Positions 26,836 through 36,202 of a stretch of DNA of 64,000 bases are shown piece after piece (position 1 is the stretch's first letter; every line of letters begins with the position of its first letter). The stretch lies in the NCBI RefSeq assembly GCF_003112455.1, contig NZ_BDQX01000163.1, positions 105,564 to 169,563 of the forward strand, read 5' to 3'. The stretch comes from Paenibacillus agaridevorans. GTDB lineage: Bacteria; Bacillota; Bacilli; Paenibacillales; Paenibacillaceae. Both the position numbers and the translations under genes were made by a program. Below the pieces are notes generated by a model. It was not told the DNA's origin and made no database searches. It saw only the letters and a list, made by a program, of their open reading frames with translations.

Positions 26836-28329
26836 TTATTTGCTTGTAAACCATTCATTCATTTCGTCGATAGCCTTCTGACCGCCTTTGGCATTAAACT
26901 CGGATACAAACGCATCAAACTCGCTTAAATCACGATTGCCCATAATAAATTTAATGGAGTTTTCGGCCACATAGTTGCTAAGCTCCGTCAGCTTTGTATC
27001 GTACGCTTCGATAAAGGGGGCATAGGCCGTTTCTTCTCTGTTTTGCTTATGCTCAAGCAACTGGTTGTAGTAGGGAAGGAAACCTTTGGCTCCCAGACGT
27101 GCGTTAAAGCTTGTATCGGTGTCCAGGTTAAAATAAAGGGTGCGCCATGGAATCTCGTTGCTTTGTTCTGGCGTTTGCACCACTTTGCCATCTTCAACCG
27201 TGTAATCCTCGTTTTCAATGCCGAAAGTGATCAGCGTATCCGTTTTCTCTTCCAAAAGGAAGTTGTAATAATCCGCTGCGCCTTCTTTATTTTTGGCTTG
27301 CTTGGGAATAACAACAAACGAATTGGCAAGCGACTGCTCTGGAACTCCGCTTTGACCATTGGGTCCTACCGGCGGATCAATGTAGCGCACGGAATTCAGG
27401 GTGCCGCCTTTACCCGCGATCGCATCGTCGATAATTTTGGCATCCGCCCAATACAATACGCTCATCGCGGCTGTAGCCGTGATCATTTTATCTTTTACAT
27501 CTTTATTGATGGCAAATTCTTGATCGATCAGCCCTTCTTTAAACCACTTGTTCATCGTCTCCAGGAATGTTTTATATTCCGGCTGGATCCAGCTGAATGC
27601 AAGCTTTCCATCCTTTTCGACCGTTGTATTGCCTACGCCATACATGCTGGAAATTGGAGAGAACGCACCCATGAATGATCCTGGATTAGAAGCCGCGGCC
27701 GTTAATGGAATGATATTTTTTTGTTCCTTTATCGTTTTCAGGACATTATACATTTCATCTAACGTTGTTGGATCCTTTAATCCCAACTCTTTAAACACGC
27801 CATCATGAATAAGAACCCCGTTGCCTACTTTTTGAGCCACACGAACCGGAAGCCCGTATAAAACGCCATCAAGTCTTGCGGCATCAAGCTGTTCTTTGCT
27901 GAATACCGAGGAAAGATTGGGAATATACTTTTCCACCAAATCGTCTAACGGCTCGAAGGAGCCTTGCTGAGCCAACTTGAAATAATCCGACTTGCCTGGA
28001 ATATGCATTAAATCCGGTACGTCGCCCGATGCAAGGATGACGGAAATTTTTTGGGAAGCATTATCTTTCGGCAGCGTTTCATAGTTAATATTATAACCGG
28101 ACCATTCTTTAAGAAGATTGTACAGCTTATTGCTGTTAATATTGTCCGAGCCTTTAAATTGCTCCAGACCGGCATGATAAGTCCTCATCAATTTTACTTT
28201 TTTGTTTGTAACTTCTCCTGATTCCGAAACGCCGCTGCCACCCGTTTCATTATTTCCCGAACCGCAAGCTGCAACAATCAGTGCAACAATCATCAACATG
28301 CCGACTAACGACAAACTACGTTTTTTCAT
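26836..28329 (-). CDS. extracellular solute-binding lipoprotein of a sugar ABC importer (LplA type)
   Basis: 497 residues. A lipoprotein signal with basic MKKR, a hydrophobic stretch and lipobox IVAAC places Cys22 as the lipidated residue. The rest is a family 1 solute-binding fold of the large LplA/YtcQ subgroup common in Paenibacillus. It captures oligosaccharides outside the membrane for the two permeases encoded just upstream. The frame is open to 28560, but AGGGGGG lies six bases before the ATG at 28329, which fits the signal peptide. It is the last gene of the importer operon and has its own strong terminator. No ATPase gene is present; such importers usually share MsmX-like ATPases. 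Confidence 0.95.
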   Translation of the reverse strand: MKKRSLSLVGMLMIVALIVAACGSGNNETGGSGVSESGEVTNKKVKLMRTYHAGLEQFKGSDNINSNKLYNLLKEWSGYNINYETLPKDNASQKISVILASGDVPDLMHIPGKSDYFKLAQQGSFEPLDDLVEKYIPNLSSVFSKEQLDAARLDGVLYGLPVRVAQKVGNGVLIHDGVFKELGLKDPTTLDEMYNVLKTIKEQKNIIPLTAAASNPGSFMGAFSPISSMYGVGNTTVEKDGKLAFSWIQPEYKTFLETMNKWFKEGLIDQEFAINKDVKDKMITATAAMSVLYWADAKIIDDAIAGKGGTLNSVRYIDPPVGPNGQSGVPEQSLANSFVVIPKQAKNKEGAADYYNFLLEEKTDTLITFGIENEDYTVEDGKVVQTPEQSNEIPWRTLYFNLDTDTSFNARLGAKGFLPYYNQLLEHKQNREETAYAPFIEAYDTKLTELSNYVAENSIKFIMGNRDLSEFDAFVSEFNAKGGQKAIDEMNEWFTSK

Positions 28330-28352
28330 CTTCATCCCCCCTGGATATGTTT

Positions 28353-29219
28353 TCACCCTTTGACTGCTCCTAACATGATGCCCTGAACAAAATATTTTTG
28401 AATAAATGGATAAACGCACAGAATAGGAACAACTGCACACAAGATAGAAGCAGCCCGAATGGTCTCCGCCGTAACCTCTTGGAAAGCGTCGATCATCGCC
28501 AAATCGTTGACGCCTTCCTCCGAAATGAGCTGCAGGAGCAACATCTGGAGCGGCATCCATCGCCTTTCGGTAATGTACATCATGGCATTAAAGAAGCTGT
28601 TCCAGTAACCAACCGCGTAAAACATCGCAATTGTCGCAAGCGCCGGTACCGACAACGGGACAAAGATGGAGCGTAATATTCGGAAATTGCTTGCGCCATC
28701 GATTCTAGCCGATTCCTCAAGCGCATCCGGCACGCTCATAAAGAAGTTCCGAATTAAAATCAGATTAAAAGGCGACATAAGCACCGGAATAATTAACGAC
28801 CAGATGGAGTTTAGCAGCCCCGTATCTCTTACCACCAGGTAAGTTGGAATAATCCCCCCGCTAAAAAACATCGTAATGACAATGATGACCATAAAAAAAC
28901 GGGTAAAGGGTACATTCTTTCGCGATAATGGATATGCAGCCAAAATCGTAATCGCCATGCTCAGCGCGGTTCCGACTACGGCTAGAAAAACCGAGTTCGT
29001 AAAGGAATAAAAAAACTGACGATTTTCCAGCACGTATTGGAAGGAGGATAGCGTGAATCCTTTGGGCCAAAAATATACTTCCTTCGCCAGCACAAAAGCC
29101 TCGCTGCTTAACGATTTCGCTGCAATATGGATAAACGGAAGTATCATGGACAAAGAAAGCAGCGAGAGAAAGGCCACATTGAAATATTGAAACCAAATTT
29201 CCCCTCTAGATCGTATCAA
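28353..29219 (-). CDS. carbohydrate ABC transporter permease (LplC/YtcP type)
   Basis: 288 residues, six membrane helices, and the EAA loop EESARIDGASNFRILRSIF that contacts the ATPase, followed by PLSVPALATIAMF. The C-terminal QGIMLGAVKG is the family's usual tail. I place the start at TTG 29219, which has GGGGGAG five to six bases upstream; GTG 29237 in the same frame has no site. Pairs with the LplB-type permease at 29272 and the binding protein at 26836. Confidence 0.94.
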   Translation of the reverse strand: MIRSRGEIWFQYFNVAFLSLLSLSMILPFIHIAAKSLSSEAFVLAKEVYFWPKGFTLSSFQYVLENRQFFYSFTNSVFLAVVGTALSMAITILAAYPLSRKNVPFTRFFMVIIVITMFFSGGIIPTYLVVRDTGLLNSIWSLIIPVLMSPFNLILIRNFFMSVPDALEESARIDGASNFRILRSIFVPLSVPALATIAMFYAVGYWNSFFNAMMYITERRWMPLQMLLLQLISEEGVNDLAMIDAFQEVTAETIRAASILCAVVPILCVYPFIQKYFVQGIMLGAVKG

Positions 29220-29271
29220 TCTGTCTCCCCCTCTCACTTGTTTTATAAAAGTACGAGTTGAACTTCCTTCT

Positions 29272-30183
29272 TTAAAAAATGCCTTCCTCTCCCATCCTTC
29301 GCGCCATCCAATTCGCCATAATCAGCAATCCGCATCCAATAACGGATTTAAATAAGCCTGCTGCCGTCGTTAGCCCAAATTGCATTTGGCCTAAGCCTAC
29401 TCGATATACGTAAGTATCTATAATGTCAGCTACCTCGTACACCATAGCATTGTACATGACAAGAATTTGTTCGAAGCCGGCATCGAATACATTGCCAATC
29501 CGAAGCAATAACAAAATAACGATTGTCGATCGAATACACGGCAAGGTCACATGCCAGATTTGCCTCAGTCGAGTTGCGCCGTCCACCCTGGCAGCCTGGT
29601 ACAGCTCATCATTGATGCCCAGTATGGCGGCCAAATAAATGATCGCTCCCCAGCCTGCTTCCTTCCAGTTATCCGAAAACACAAGGATCCAGCGGAACCA
29701 CTGTCCGTCCGACATAAAGAAAATGGGTTCCAGGCCAAAACTTTGGATGACCTTATTAATGATCCCGCTGCTGGGCGACAGCAAATCAATAACAATCCCG
29801 CCGACTACAACCCATGATATAAAGTGAGGGATGTAAGTAAACGTTTGCACAACTCGTTTAAAGCGTTTCAATACAAGTTCGTTTAATAGGAGTGCGATAA
29901 TAATAGGAGCCGGAAAACCGAATATAAGCTTCATAAAGCTGATGATGATGGTATTGCGCACAACCCTTGGGAATTCATCGAACATAAAGAGCTGACGAAA
30001 ATGTTCGAAGCCGATCCACGAACTGCCCATGATCCCTTTCATAATATTAAAATCCTTGAAAGCGATAATGACGCCGTACATCGGGACATATTTGTACACA
30101 ATAATAAAAAGCATGGCCGGCAAGAGCATAAGATATAAATCCCAATACCGAAGCCAAGGTGATCTTTGTTTAAAAGCGTTCAT
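29272..30183 (-). CDS. carbohydrate ABC transporter permease (LplB/YtcP type)
   Basis: 303 residues with six helices. The N-terminal LMLLPAMLFIIVYKYVPMYG, the EAA loop YQAARVDGATRLRQIWHVTL and the tail RRMGEEGIF are standard for LplB permeases. GGGGAGGGG lies before the ATG at 30183. It is the first gene of the importer operon. The YesN-type regulator gene ends 144 bp upstream. That gap holds no gene; I see only A/T-rich promoter-like sequence, with no hexamer pair I would commit to. Confidence 0.95.
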   Translation of the reverse strand: MNAFKQRSPWLRYWDLYLMLLPAMLFIIVYKYVPMYGVIIAFKDFNIMKGIMGSSWIGFEHFRQLFMFDEFPRVVRNTIIISFMKLIFGFPAPIIIALLLNELVLKRFKRVVQTFTYIPHFISWVVVGGIVIDLLSPSSGIINKVIQSFGLEPIFFMSDGQWFRWILVFSDNWKEAGWGAIIYLAAILGINDELYQAARVDGATRLRQIWHVTLPCIRSTIVILLLLRIGNVFDAGFEQILVMYNAMVYEVADIIDTYVYRVGLGQMQFGLTTAAGLFKSVIGCGLLIMANWMARRMGEEGIF

Positions 30184-30327
30184 ATACCCCTCCCCTATTC
30201 ATTTGGAATGCTTTAACTATATCCTTTTTTTCAATACATTCGTATCCAGCATATTTGCCTTCTGATGAAACAATTTTTACTTTTTCGCAAGGCGAAACGG
30301 TTAAGATGTCCTTTGGCTCCTTGCAAA

Positions 30328-31929
30328 TCAATGCTTGATCTCGCTGGGCTTGACTCCCCAATATTTCATAAAAACCTTTGAAAAGTAGTTCACATGTCGA
30401 AATCCGACCTGTGCGGCCGTATCGTAAACAAGCTGTCCGGTTGCCAATAGTTCCTTTGCTTTCTCCATACGAAGCTTCAGCACATATTCCGAGAAGGATT
30501 CCCCTATAAGCTTTTTAAATATTCGGCTCAAGTACGAATAATTGACATACAGTCTATCCGCAACCAAATAGAGACTGAGCTCCTCCTCGTGAATATGCTC
30601 ATGAATAAATTGAACAATTTCCTTCAACATTAATTGTGTTCCCGTCTGCTTGCGTTGCGCAATGGTCGAGCTGATAGAGAAAGACAGCTGCCGGAACCAT
30701 TCCAACACCTGTTCCTTGGTCAAAAGCGACGGGTATTGCTCAAACCGGGCGTAATCCTTTCCAAGCGCATCCGACATGAACCAGCCATGCGAGTGGACGA
30801 TTTTCCCCAAAAAGCAGACCATTCGAAAAATCGCTTCTTTCGCTTCCATTGCGGAAGCGCCATTGGCAAATCTGCTTTCGATTATTTTTTCTGATAATGC
30901 CATAATCGCCGCTTCGTTGCCCGTCTCAATCGCCATCTCCAGCTCTTTCTCGATATCCTGTACAAACATCAAACTCACATTGAAGCTGGACGGATCACGG
31001 AATTGGACAATCGTTTCATTACCTAGTACGATCCGTTCCTGCAGTGCTTGCTTGCTCTGCTTATAAGCATGCGGGAGCATAAGCGTGTCGTCTGTAACAG
31101 GACCCAGCCCTACGCTGGCTGTCAGCTTTAAACAATCCTTAACTGTCGCTAATAACGTTTGAATATGCTGATGCACTTGCGATTGCCAAGACCCTGACTC
31201 CTCCTGCGTATGCGACCCGAATAATATAACTACCGTCATCCCGTCATCATCCTGCAAAATAATTGGATCCAGCTCCATAAAAACCTCTCTGGCGATGGTT
31301 AGCAAAGAAAATTGTACTAATGGGCGATCTTGCTCGTGAAAACGTGTATTGCCGGCCTGAATCGGATCCATGTCAAATACAAGCGGCCACAGCGGCCCTT
31401 GCTTGATCGAAATATTGAGATCACGACATCTCTTCTCCAGCTCCCACAGAGCATATTGTCCATTCAACCAATTCTTATACATCGATTCTCGCAATTGCGG
31501 CAGCTGCTCCTGCCATCTCTGCTCAAGCAAAGTGAGTTGATGCCTTTCCCAAAGCTCTGTTTCATGAAGCTTCTTTAACTCCAAAACCGCCTCCAGCAGC
31601 AGTTCGTTCGCTACAGGTTTCACCAAATATTTATAAACCTTATAATCAATACTTTCTCTTGCATATTCGAAATCATCGTAGCCGGTTAAAATAATGATCT
31701 TGATATGCGGATACCGTTGATGGAGCTCCCGAGCAAGCTCCAACCCATTCATATCGGGCATCCGGATATCGGTTAGCACAAGATCCAAATGCTCTTTTTG
31801 CAAGATTTCCATGGCTGCCCGTCCGTTGCCGACTGCGTCAACGACTTCAATCCCGTGCTCATCCCAAGCGATCCCCTTCTCCATACGTTCGCGTACAAAA
31901 TGCTCATCCTCCACAATTAACATTCTCAT
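30328..31929 (-). CDS. YesN-type response regulator with AraC DNA-binding domain
   Basis: 533 residues. N-terminal receiver with phospho-acceptor Asp54 in LVLTDIRMPDMNG and Lys104 in YLVKPV; a long central region; a C-terminal AraC double HTH (LSLYLVADRLYVNYSYLSRI, then DTAAQVGFRHVNYFSKVFMK). It works with the overlapping YesM-type kinase (ATGA overlap at 31926-31929). It most likely activates the LplBCA operon just downstream in response to an outside sugar. Confidence 0.95.
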   Translation of the reverse strand: MRMLIVEDEHFVRERMEKGIAWDEHGIEVVDAVGNGRAAMEILQKEHLDLVLTDIRMPDMNGLELARELHQRYPHIKIIILTGYDDFEYARESIDYKVYKYLVKPVANELLLEAVLELKKLHETELWERHQLTLLEQRWQEQLPQLRESMYKNWLNGQYALWELEKRCRDLNISIKQGPLWPLVFDMDPIQAGNTRFHEQDRPLVQFSLLTIAREVFMELDPIILQDDDGMTVVILFGSHTQEESGSWQSQVHQHIQTLLATVKDCLKLTASVGLGPVTDDTLMLPHAYKQSKQALQERIVLGNETIVQFRDPSSFNVSLMFVQDIEKELEMAIETGNEAAIMALSEKIIESRFANGASAMEAKEAIFRMVCFLGKIVHSHGWFMSDALGKDYARFEQYPSLLTKEQVLEWFRQLSFSISSTIAQRKQTGTQLMLKEIVQFIHEHIHEEELSLYLVADRLYVNYSYLSRIFKKLIGESFSEYVLKLRMEKAKELLATGQLVYDTAAQVGFRHVNYFSKVFMKYWGVKPSEIKH

Positions 31930-33650
31930 GCTGGTTCATCCCTTTCTATCGGCAAAGTTACAGTGACTCGGGTTCCGCCCATCGCATTATGATCGATTGT
32001 CATTTCCGCCTGATTTCCATAATACATCTTCATTCGTGATACAACGTTTTTTAACCCAAAGTATTTGCTGAATTCTTTTTCTTGTATATACCGATAAGAA
32101 TGGGCATTTATTTTCTGGAGCTCCTGCTTGATTTCCGTCAACTCGTTCTCTGCAATTCCACAGCCCGTATCTTCGATCGTTATTCGCAAAAATCCATCTA
32201 TCAATCTGGCACGTATATAGAGATCACCGCCATAGGAGCTTTTGCAAATGCCATGTACAATCGCGTTTTCCACGATAGGCTGCAATAAAAGCTTGAGAAC
32301 CGGAATAGGCTTCGTGTCCTCGGCGATATCCATTTCTACCGTAAACTGATCCGTTCGAATTTGTTGAACTCTGATGTAATACATAAGATGCTGAATCGTC
32401 TCCTCTAACGTAAAGGTTTCCTTTCCCTTGCCCAGGCTGAATCTGAAAAATTGGGCCAGATTTAATACCATTTCGCCGATTTCCTTGATCTGGTGCTTAT
32501 CCGCGACAGAATAAATAGAATCCAACGTGTTATACAGAAAGTGCGGATTAATTTGAGATTGCAGCAAGCTGAATTCGGAGCGCGCCAGCTTAAGCTCTTT
32601 CTCGTAGTCATCCTCGATAAGCTTGCGCTGAGACTCGGCCATTCGATTAAAAGCATCCATTAACAGGCCGAACTCATCCTTGCGTCCATGCTTGATATTG
32701 GCAAGCAGATGCCCGCCGCTAAATAGTTTAATGGCGCCGAATAGTTTTCGCATCGGCTTGGAAATTTCACTGTACACGAGCCATGCCAAACATAACGCCA
32801 GCAATATGCTGATCATAATGATCAAATAGGTCATCAGCTCTAAATAATAAGGCTGCTTAAAAAGCTCGGATTGCGGCTGTTCCATCTGGATGGACCAGAT
32901 CCCGTTGCTTTCTTCAATACTGAACATGTTATTGCTCGACTGAACCGTGGAATTGCTCGTCAGCACAAGCTGATCCAGATACAGAAGACTGGTTTTAATA
33001 TGCTCGGAGGTTTGCAAATGCTGAACAACCGTATTCAAAGCATGTTTATCGATCACAATCACTAGCACATTATCTTGTGAATTACTGTTAAACACGTCTA
33101 AAAGCCTTGCATAATAAATATAACCTTCCTCCAAATAACGGGATTCATTTAGTTGAGCGGCATCCGGCATATAAACCGATAACCCTCCATTGGCTTCTAG
33201 TGCGTCTTGAAACCATTGTTCCTCGCCAATCTCCTTCCACTTTACCCCGCCTTGCAATGTCGAAATCCCGCTTCCGCTTTGTCCATGAACAATAAACGCC
33301 TCTCTTACGGCTGGATTTACGCTAATTAATGCGGAAAGCTGCTGTTGGATCATGCGCATATCATAGAGATACTGCAGATTTAACGGATCGTCTGCTTCCA
33401 TCCAAACATTTACGATTTCCGGATTCGAGCTAATTAAAAGCGATTGCTGCTCGATATTTTTCGTAAGCTGGTCCACATATTCTAAAGCTGTAAGCAGCGC
33501 CCCTCTCGTACGCTCTGTAATTTGGTCATACATCATTCGCTGCGAGTAAACATTTGCAATGACGCTAACGACCACGAGAGGCAGCAAAATGACCAGAAAA
33601 CTGACCGTTAACTTAAATTGAATAGAATGCCATACATTCGATAGCTTCAT
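31926..33650 (-). CDS. YesM-type sensor histidine kinase
   Basis: 574 residues. A membrane helix at about 12-35, an extracellular dCache-like sensor of some 250 residues, a second helix, HAMP, then the His_kinase domain with LQSQINPHFLYNTLDSI (His370) and an ATPase domain with LLLQPIVENAIVHG. This is the LytS/YesM class. GGGGGGAG sits before the ATG at 33650; the frame is open to 33731. Upstream partner of the YesN regulator. Confidence 0.95.
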   Translation of the reverse strand: MKLSNVWHSIQFKLTVSFLVILLPLVVVSVIANVYSQRMMYDQITERTRGALLTALEYVDQLTKNIEQQSLLISSNPEIVNVWMEADDPLNLQYLYDMRMIQQQLSALISVNPAVREAFIVHGQSGSGISTLQGGVKWKEIGEEQWFQDALEANGGLSVYMPDAAQLNESRYLEEGYIYYARLLDVFNSNSQDNVLVIVIDKHALNTVVQHLQTSEHIKTSLLYLDQLVLTSNSTVQSSNNMFSIEESNGIWSIQMEQPQSELFKQPYYLELMTYLIIMISILLALCLAWLVYSEISKPMRKLFGAIKLFSGGHLLANIKHGRKDEFGLLMDAFNRMAESQRKLIEDDYEKELKLARSEFSLLQSQINPHFLYNTLDSIYSVADKHQIKEIGEMVLNLAQFFRFSLGKGKETFTLEETIQHLMYYIRVQQIRTDQFTVEMDIAEDTKPIPVLKLLLQPIVENAIVHGICKSSYGGDLYIRARLIDGFLRITIEDTGCGIAENELTEIKQELQKINAHSYRYIQEKEFSKYFGLKNVVSRMKMYYGNQAEMTIDHNAMGGTRVTVTLPIERDEPA

Positions 33651-33817
33651 GCCGCTCCCCCCTGTAAGTGCGTGTTCAAAATCTCTATAAGGCCGAAAAA
33701 GACGGAGAAGCACATATTCGCGCTCCTCCATCTTTCCTATACCTTTATTTCATTATGGCAATTCAAGGTGAAACGGCTGTCGCCATCCTTAGGCGGCGCG
33801 GCGCGTTTCATTCCGAG

Positions 33818-33860
33818 AATTATAGGTCAGTATGGAGAAAACTCATACTATCCTATAATT
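33818..33860 (-). terminator. long hairpin over the amidohydrolase stop codon
   Basis: AATTATAGG pairs with CCTATAATT, and inside it AGTATG with CATACT, around a short loop. The outer right arm includes the amidohydrolase stop codon. The hairpin separates that gene from the YesM gene further downstream. Confidence 0.65.
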
Positions 33861-34929
33861 TAAATAATGCCCTTGCATTTTCACTCAAAATTTTACGTTT
33901 TGTCTCTAACGGGAATTGCTTTAGAATTTTAGTCGGATCGTCAAAATCCCAATGCGGATAATCGCTGGAGAACAATAACATGTTTTCTGCATCGAACATT
34001 TCAAACATCATTTTTAAATGTTTGGGATTATCAGGCTCCTCAATCGGTTGAGTCGTCATAAAGCAATGGTCGCGAACATATTCGCTGGGCAGCCTTTTCA
34101 GCCATGGCGTTGACGCGCGAAGCGCTTTGAAATTTTTGTCCAGCCTCCATAACAACGGCGGCAGCCAAGTGACGCCTCCTTCACTGAGCACGACCTTGAA
34201 GTCGGGATACTTCTCAAACACGCCCTCACATACGAAGCTGACCAAATGGGCCATGTACGTCTGCGGCAAACAACTATGCCACTCCAAATAATTCGATACG
34301 TAGCCGACTGCTGTAGGAGGATTAAAAATTCCTGAACCTTCTGCGCCAGGGTGAATAACCAACGGCATGTCATTTCGCTGACAGGCTTCATAGATGGGAT
34401 GAAAAAAGCGTTGCCCGTATGGCATCCTTGATCCCCCAATAATCGATACGCCGACGATATCAGGATGCGGGGCTATTCGATCAATCTCCCTGGCCGCTTG
34501 AATCGGATCTTGTGTAGCTATACATAACAAACCTTTAAATGTTGGGCTTTTCGGCAGCCATTCCGCAATTAAGTAATCATTGTACGCTCGGCACATCGCC
34601 GCTGCATAATCGGCATCCGCAAAAGAAGAAACGGCGATCATGGAATCAGAGCATAAAATAGCGTACTCGACGTTAAACGGCTCAATCAACTGCTTAATCA
34701 TATAGTCAGGATCTGCCCCGACAGGCAATCCGCTTGGAGGATTTGCGTCCTTCCTCTTATTTCCGATCGGCGATGCATAGGGCAAGCCGCCGCCTAACGG
34801 CAAGCCGCCTCCACGGAGAAGCGCCTGGCTTTTCCATGTATCATCCAGATAAGGAAACAAGTCATGATTCGACCTAAAGCCATTATGCACATCACAATCG
34901 ATAACCGGCAACTTTTCTTCTTGATTCAT
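33853..34929 (-). CDS. amidohydrolase family 2 protein (ACMSD-like metal-dependent hydrolase/decarboxylase)
   Basis: 358 residues from the ATG at 34929 (AGGAGGAG upstream; the frame is open to 34974). The metal-binding N-terminus is IDCDVHNGF (Asp13, His15), with VIHPGAEG (His193) and LLFSSDYPHWD (Asp323) completing the amidohydrolase site. Relatives include ACMS decarboxylase, hydroxybenzoate-type decarboxylases and lactonases, so the chemistry could be hydrolysis or non-oxidative decarboxylation. It lies 13 bp downstream of a Rieske protein gene, which suggests linked steps on an aromatic or cyclic acid. Substrate unknown. Confidence 0.9.
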   Translation of the reverse strand: MNQEEKLPVIDCDVHNGFRSNHDLFPYLDDTWKSQALLRGGGLPLGGGLPYASPIGNKRKDANPPSGLPVGADPDYMIKQLIEPFNVEYAILCSDSMIAVSSFADADYAAAMCRAYNDYLIAEWLPKSPTFKGLLCIATQDPIQAAREIDRIAPHPDIVGVSIIGGSRMPYGQRFFHPIYEACQRNDMPLVIHPGAEGSGIFNPPTAVGYVSNYLEWHSCLPQTYMAHLVSFVCEGVFEKYPDFKVVLSEGGVTWLPPLLWRLDKNFKALRASTPWLKRLPSEYVRDHCFMTTQPIEEPDNPKHLKMMFEMFDAENMLLFSSDYPHWDFDDPTKILKQFPLETKRKILSENARALFKL

Positions 34930-34942
34930 TATGTCTCCTCCT

Positions 34943-35299
34943 CTACTTGCCGACAGTGATAAACAACTGGCCATCCTGTATTTGCATCGGATAGCTGCGT
35001 ACGCGAACCTTATCGCTGAATAAGGACTTCCCTGTTTTTAGATCAAATTCCCAGCCATGCCAAGGACAACGTACAATCTCCTGATCGCGACCATAAATAA
35101 ATTGATAAACCTCTGACTCCATATTTGTCCCGCACACCGGACCTTTACAAATTTCGGCTCCCTGATGAGGACAATAGTTATGAATGGCAAAATATTCGCC
35201 GTTCACATTGTAAACACCGATTGAACGCCCTTCAATTTCGACCACGATATTCGTTCCGACCGGGATTTCTCCCTCTAATGCGACAGGATAAAGAGCCAT
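34943..35299 (-). CDS. Rieske [2Fe-2S] ferredoxin-like protein
   Basis: 118 residues, a single Rieske domain with ligands Cys43/His45 (NYCPHQGAEICKG) and Cys78/His81 (VRCPWHGWEF). It resembles the small ferredoxin or N-terminal domain of ring-hydroxylating oxygenases. A 17-residue insert between CKGP and the second ligand pair is a little longer than usual. No oxygenase large subunit or reductase is encoded nearby. GGGGGGATT precedes the ATG at 35299. It forms a two-gene unit with the amidohydrolase and diverges from an AraC gene. Confidence 0.92.
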   Translation of the reverse strand: MALYPVALEGEIPVGTNIVVEIEGRSIGVYNVNGEYFAIHNYCPHQGAEICKGPVCGTNMESEVYQFIYGRDQEIVRCPWHGWEFDLKTGKSLFSDKVRVRSYPMQIQDGQLFITVGK

Positions 35300-35326
35300 T
35301 TAAAATCCCCCCGAACCAATCAATTA

Positions 35327-35340
35327 AGAAAACGTTTTCT
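35327..35340. promoter_or_regulatory. cre-like palindrome
   Basis: AGAAAACGTTTTCT is a perfect 14-bp palindrome with the AA-CG-TT core of LacI-family sites, including the CcpA site cre. It lies 28 bp upstream of the Rieske gene. Catabolite control or a LacI-type repressor is possible. Confidence 0.6.
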
Positions 35341-35356
35341 AAATAATCCGAAATCA

Positions 35357-35375
35357 GATGTGATATAATCACATC
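35357..35375. promoter_or_regulatory. palindrome overlapping the -10 region of the AraC gene
   Basis: GATGTGAT-ATA-ATCACATC is a perfect 8-bp inverted repeat enclosing TATAAT (35364-35369), 28 bp before the AraC start. A protein bound here would block that promoter, so it may be an autoregulatory or repressor site. The arms resemble TGTGA/TCACA, but the spacing differs from the enterobacterial CRP site. Confidence 0.6.
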
Positions 35376-35402
35376 ACATGAATCTAGATGAGGTGATCGC
35401 TT

Positions 35403-36164
35403 TTGCTTCAACTTTTTCTCGTATGCGTGGACGATATGAGGAGCAACTGGCAAATCGAAGAAGCACGTACCCCCTATAATATTTTCATTCTCGTCACGAA
35501 AGAAAAATTAACCTATACGATTGAGGGCGTTGACGTCCAGCTCGAAAAGGGCGATATTTTATACATTCCGCGCAACAAATTACGCGGAGGCCGCAATCAT
35601 CCCGATGGACCGCATCAGAAATATTCGGCGCATTTTCATATCCTGCAACCGGATGCGTTTCCTTTTCTTCAGGTTGAGCACTTTTGTAAAATTCGCACTC
35701 GACAGTTAGACTACATGACGCAGCGATTTGTCGTCCTGCTGCAGCAGTGGCTGGGACATCTCCCCCAATATCAGATCATCAGCCAAGGCATTTTGTCCGA
35801 ATTGCTGGGACATATGGGGAGAGAAGCCGAGATGACGGTTTACTCCCCCGCAAAAATAAAGCTTGTCAAAACCATACAAACCTATCTCATCCAGCATTAT
35901 CGGGAAACGGTCAGCATTCCGCGAATTGCCGAGCTTTCGGGCCGATCGCCCAATTACATCAGCCAAACCTATAAAGAAATAACAGGCTTGTCACCAATCG
36001 CTTATATTCATCATCTTCGCATACAAACGGCGATGGACTTATTGATCAACAACCATATGACCATCGGCGAGATTTCGGACTATCTTGGCTATAGCGATCA
36101 ATCCCACTTCAATCGTATGTTCAAAAAGTTAATGGGAGGGCCTCCATCCAGCGTTAAACGATAA
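35403..36164 (+). CDS. AraC family transcriptional regulator
   Basis: 253 residues from a TTG at 35403 with GAGGTG seven bases upstream. The N-terminal cupin has QLEKGDILYIPRNKL, and the C-terminal double HTH has VSIPRIAELSGRSPNYISQT and MTIGEISDYLGYSDQSHFNR. It diverges from the Rieske/amidohydrolase pair and is their probable regulator. A palindrome covers its likely promoter. Confidence 0.91.
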   Translation: MLQLFLVCVDDMRSNWQIEEARTPYNIFILVTKEKLTYTIEGVDVQLEKGDILYIPRNKLRGGRNHPDGPHQKYSAHFHILQPDAFPFLQVEHFCKIRTRQLDYMTQRFVVLLQQWLGHLPQYQIISQGILSELLGHMGREAEMTVYSPAKIKLVKTIQTYLIQHYRETVSIPRIAELSGRSPNYISQTYKEITGLSPIAYIHHLRIQTAMDLLINNHMTIGEISDYLGYSDQSHFNRMFKKLMGGPPSSVKR

Positions 36165-36202
36165 GTAAGTAAGCGCTTTAAAGAGACTGCAAACTATCAA
36201 AC

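Noticed and set aside
30170-30361. 63-codon frame between YesN and LplB genes
   Set aside because: No ribosome site, and it overlaps the ends of both flanking genes.
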